A stretch of 64,000 bases of DNA from Polyodon spathula. Taxonomy: Eukaryota > Chordata > Actinopteri > Acipenseriformes > Polyodontidae. Every line of letters begins with the position of its first letter. The stretch's first letter is position 1. Shown here piece after piece: positions 59,923 to 64,000 of the stretch. A program made the translations under genes and the position numbers. The stretch is taken from the NCBI RefSeq assembly GCF_017654505.1, contig NC_054541.1:44203986-44267985 (forward strand). Direction: 5' to 3'. The notes beneath the pieces are model-generated. The model saw nothing but the letters and a program-made list of their open reading frames with translations, did no database searches and was not told the DNA's origin.

Positions 59923-60885
59923 TCTTTTAGAAAATCAATACTCTTTGGTAATCAATATTATACAACAGAATTTGTTTCAAGTACATTGTGTTATACTTAC
60001 TATAATGTTTTAAAAATCTTAAAAAGGATTCCACTAATACTGACTGACAGTTACACAGATAACTATTTTTCTGGGTAAAATTACACTTACTAACAAATCA
60101 ATCCAAGTCTTGTACCTCTATAGAGCTTTAGTGAGTTGGAATCAAAGTTCTTCTGGGTACATATCTAATGTGTAAATGCCACTGAGCCTGTCTGCATTTA
60201 CAAATTGCTTGTTTGGTCTGTTGATCTGGATTGTCATTTTAATTAAAAATTGAAATTGTGAAGGGAATACATCAGTCACTGAAGCACTTTTTTTTTTTTT
60301 TTTTTTTTTAAATAACTCCAAGAAAAAAACTCTAATAAACAAACAGTATGCCAGGTTATAACTGAATTCATTTTCATAAATAAGTTAAGCGATTTACATT
60401 CCTTTCTGCTTGTAACAAACATGCTACCATTGCAAAACAACAACAACAACAACAACATACAAGCAGTTGCATTTGCTGCATGAATTGGAGAAAAGAATTT
60501 CTTCAAGACACACGCTTCACAAAATTAGGATTTTTTGGTAGCACAAGACCAACTTCAATTTACAAGTCACTGCTGTTAGATTTAAAAGGCAGGTTTGCCT
60601 GACCTTGCAATGTTTTATTTGCGATCCACACAAGCACACAACAAAGTCAGTGACTGACTTAAAACACTAAAATGTATAAACCTGATTCAGCAAAACATCT
60701 GGATTGTATAGTAATAGTATAATATTAAGTGGATGTATAAATCATTACTACTGGATTTATACAGTGTTAAAGAGTGGCAGTATTTAGGTCCTCTACTGTT
60801 TAAAATAGATCATTTAAATAGAGTCTCAAGCCCCTTTCACACTGGCATTCCCACCCGGTCCCAACCTGGGTCCTGGCTACCAGGG
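59923..60885. other. No gene recognised
   Basis: Non-coding; T/A homopolymer near 60288-60310 and (AAC)n at about 60437-60456. Confidence 0.4.
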
Positions 60886-61050
60886 TCACAATCCCGCCAA
60901 TTACCTTCCTTGGCTGTTTCTAAAGATTGTTCCTAGTTGCAAAACACTTGTAAAAACACAAAATCATGTTTAAAAGCAACCTTGCGCGAGGTAAAGTTTT
61001 GTAAACGGACCATTATCATTAAACCTTATTGCTCTCTGCAGCACCACAGT
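60886..61050 (-). repeat. Inverted dispersed repeat, member 2
   Basis: Reverse complement of 55052-55222. Here it is preceded by a GC-rich stretch with CCCTTTCACACTGGCA and ACCCGGTCCCAAC, which resembles the end of a larger fish transposon. Member 1 lacks that part. Confidence 0.85.
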
Positions 61051-62849
61051 CTAGGATATTTCATTCGACAGATGTGGCCAAGAAATGCCTGGCTCTATGT
61101 TGTTAATTAGTTCAGCAGGATGGAATGGGTTGTTACTAAGAAACCTTCCTCTAGGTAGGAAAGGCTACCTCTCAACTCAGTACCAGGTCAAAGAACGCCA
61201 CCTGCGGGCTATATCAAGTGCCTGGATTGGTATGCTATGCTATGCTATGCTGGACTGTTGTTAACATGTTCTGAACCAACCTTTGGAAAACAGAAAAATA
61301 ATGTGTGACAAATTCTGATAACGTTTTTTCTGGCTGCTTCGGATCCTCTTTTGAGCACCTCCAGCAGGTGCGGAAGTGATTCACACTCTTCAATAACAGA
61401 TCAATGAAACCACCGGTTACATACAGTACTCTATAGCAGATGGAAATCTGTGATTAATTTACTTATGCAGAGTCGGGAGCCTGTTTTTCCCTTTGGCCTC
61501 TATCCTGACAGCCTAGTTTAGCTGTTGTTTTATCTGCATGGAATAAAAATCATTCATATTCTTTTCCCCCTGGAGCACTAAATTTTGCAAACACACTATA
61601 CTCTGTACATTCTGTATTCGATGCAGGGAATGGGATACAGAGAACTGGCCTGTCTTTCAAGTCCCTGTCTGGATGCAGTTTGTTAAAACAAAGCTTTATG
61701 AGAACCTGACCTTGCATCCTTATACTGGCTGCCTGTCAATTTCCAGATTGATTTTTAACCTCCTGCTTCTCACAGAACATGGAATGGGCATTGATGTTAT
61801 GCATATCTCAAGGACTTGACTGGTTGCTTTGCTCTTCTGCGTTACAAATCTTAATCTTAAAAAAAATGGTATTCTGTTAATTTTTGTCTTTGTTGAATTA
61901 CCCATTTGTGGAATATCTCAGAAAAAATAATAAATAAATGATGATAATAATAATAATAATGATTATTAAAAAGCATGATCATCGCCATAATCGCCATATT
62001 AATTTTGATAATCCGGTATTTGCAGTCTGTAAATATTCTAGCATGTGTTATTATTAAATCAACATTGCTGGGAGTGGTAATTGTAAGAACAGCTGCCACA
62101 AAACACCAAACTATAAAATGATACCAATAAGAAATGTGTCAGATGTCCAGGCACGATAAAAGTCTAATGCATACCTGTATAAAACACACCTTCCATTACC
62201 ATCCCCCTAATAGAAACTGTAATCCCGCAGCTTCAATGTACAAAGCAGCTGGAAACCTGTCAGGGTTTCTAGGCTGCCATGTAGACCTGTCAGGAATAGT
62301 TACAGGGGCTTCTCTCTAATGTGCTTAAAATTGGCAGTCTCATAATTCACTGGAAATCAGAAAACACTGCTAACTGAGGACCTTCTTATTGGATCAATAC
62401 TGTGCATCCAGTATAGGGTGACATCTGAACATGTTGCGGTAAAGCAGCCCTGAAGTCTGTGTAAAAGTAGATTTTTGGATCCCTTTTTAAAGTAGATTTT
62501 TGGATCCCTTTATTTCTGAAGTATTACAGTATTTCAGCTACTTTCATGCTTTTTTTCAAAATGTATTTTTGTACTGTAACACTAATACAACTAAACCTTG
62601 AACAAGAGAACCCGGCTGAAATGCAATTTTAAAAGGACTGTATATTTTCTGCATGTTCCTGTTTAGCAAATGCTTTACTTGGTTAATGCAGTTTCCTTAT
62701 AGAAGCTACTGGTAAGTGTTTGCTGCTTCGAGCTTCTAAAACCAAGTACCAGTGGGTTAGCATGCTTAAGAAAGTTAACAAAACACAACACATATAAAAA
62801 ACCAAAAACAATACAAAAAGATTCTGAAAGAAAAAAAAAAAAAATAAAA

Positions 62850-62852
<3 letters not shown>
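61051..62852. other. No gene recognised
   Basis: Non-coding. Includes short tandem GCTAT units at 61231-61250 and a 25-bp direct duplication (AGTAGATTTTTGGATCCCTT) at about 62467-62512. Confidence 0.4.

Positions 62853-62926
<74 letters not shown>
62853..62926. repeat. (TA)n microsatellite
   Basis: About 37 TA dinucleotides preceded by an A-rich tract. Confidence 0.95.
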
Positions 62927-62928
<2 letters not shown>

Positions 62929-64000
62929 ACCTTTGGGTAGGAGGCAGGAGTGTTTACCTCCAATTTTAACGACTGAATTTTTTTTTATCATTCTTGTCTT
63001 TAGAGAAAACAGAATTCTAAGACTCATGCATAATGCATTCCCTATACCTTCAGAGGTTATAAAATGCAAAGAGTTTGGATCTGGTGGAACAGCAGTGCAT
63101 GTCTTTATAGAAGATTAAAATACCCTGCGGCTACATCTTCTCTCTCACAGTGTTAATATCTGCTATGCTGCTTAGTGGGGAAAAAGACTGCAATTTAGAA
63201 ATATATCTACTATTAAATAAGGAATTGGTTTGAATTACCAGCTGTGGACAGACTATCTATTTTTGTAAAGGGGGGGAGAAGGGGGGGACAAGCTAAGGCA
63301 CAAACAGCTAAAGTGAACCCTAGTGGAAAGTCATTGACTGAACTGTACCACTATACCGCAGTATTGCATGAAAACACTTGACCTGTAAGCATTACCAAAA
63401 ATAATCAATTCTCCACCACTGCACTCTTCCATTACAGCATGTCAATAAGGCTTTATTTCAGTGACTACATATTAAGTACAGAACAGCCTGCCCAGGAAAG
63501 GACAGCACTCCGGCTATGCTATGGCCGGTGGATATATCACTAATACCCCGGTATTAGCCTTGGAATGGCGATCTATTATGACTACAAGAAGTTCTTTGAA
63601 AATGGAATCTTAAATGAATAACTATGCACTTTGTTGCTGATGGAAGTTGTATTAAAATCACAGATCAGCCTGCTAACAGCTGTGTATTTGAACAGTGAAC
63701 AGCTGGATACATTCCTCTTTTTTTTCAGCAGGGGAAGGAAGGGCAGTCAAGCCAACCCGCTCCTTGACAACTGCATACCACCCTTTGTGTGTCTTTCATC
63801 CCTTGTACAAGAACATCTGCCTCACCCCAGCACTTCTGCTCTGTTCCTCTACTGACTCTTCCAACATTCCTCTACAATTCAAGTCTGTCTTTCTCTGCAA
63901 CCAGAAGGAAATAAAGCCAACTCAATATAAGGACATGAAAAATCTACTCTATTGTGGGATAGAAACACAGCTTTTCAGAACTGAATACATACACAAAATG
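62927..64000. other. No gene recognised
   Basis: Non-coding to the end of the window; no exon of tspan9 or any neighbour seen. Confidence 0.4.

Overview
The window is vertebrate nuclear DNA: intron-split genes with GT-AG sites, dense microsatellites and many decayed transposons. The mix of Tc1/mariner copies with long inverted ends, tRNA-derived SINEs, CR1-like and R2-like LINE remains, TTAA-target elements and a CACTA-like element suggests a ray-finned fish. The GC-rich SINE at about 45.5 kb resembles one I associate with sturgeon and paddlefish, so a non-teleost ray-finned fish is my best inference; it is not proven by the sequence.

The one convincing functional gene is tspan9 (tetraspanin-9) on the minus strand. 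Six coding exons lie at 34021-34212, 32353-32427, 25993-26094, 25301-25432, 24950-25033 and 24400-24471. All junctions are phase 0 with canonical splice sites, giving 218 residues to the stop. The expected first coding exon (about 21 residues) was not found between 34.2 and 64 kb, so it probably lies beyond the window. A transposon-poor, AT-rich stretch of about 4.8 kb (about 19.6-24.4 kb) is the likely 3' UTR. Everything from 34.2 to 64 kb would then be a first intron or upstream DNA, full of repeats.

On the plus strand, 4.3-8.9 kb holds the decayed remains of a TTC38 (tetratricopeptide repeat protein 38) gene. Six exon remnants are in the right order, with frameshifts and stops. The last recognisable one is duplicated in a tandem repeat at 7.9-9.2 kb.

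Region by region: 1-4.3 kb has no gene, a CT microsatellite, a 7-bp tandem array and a small inverted-repeat element. 4.3-9.2 kb has the TTC38 pseudogene, a CR1-like LINE tail and the tandem duplication. 13-16 kb has a broken LINE with reverse transcriptase, CCHC finger and restriction-like endonuclease. 18.2 kb has a Tc1 deletion derivative. 19.6-34.2 kb is tspan9 with introns, including a long CT array and a SINE. 34.2-64 kb has a perfect 78-bp palindrome, a piggyBac-like miniature element with an internal 65-bp array, two SINE-type insertions, four Tc1-like remnants, a 997-bp TTAA-flanked element, and an element at 56.5-57.8 kb.

The most interesting item is the 1.3-kb element at 56483-57792. 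It has CACTA-type ends, a 3-bp TTA duplication and a 247-codon ORF whose C..C, HxxxxH and glutamate layout recalls the zinc/catalytic core of RAG1/Transib/CACTA-type transposases. A second copy of one end lies at 43.6-43.9 kb.
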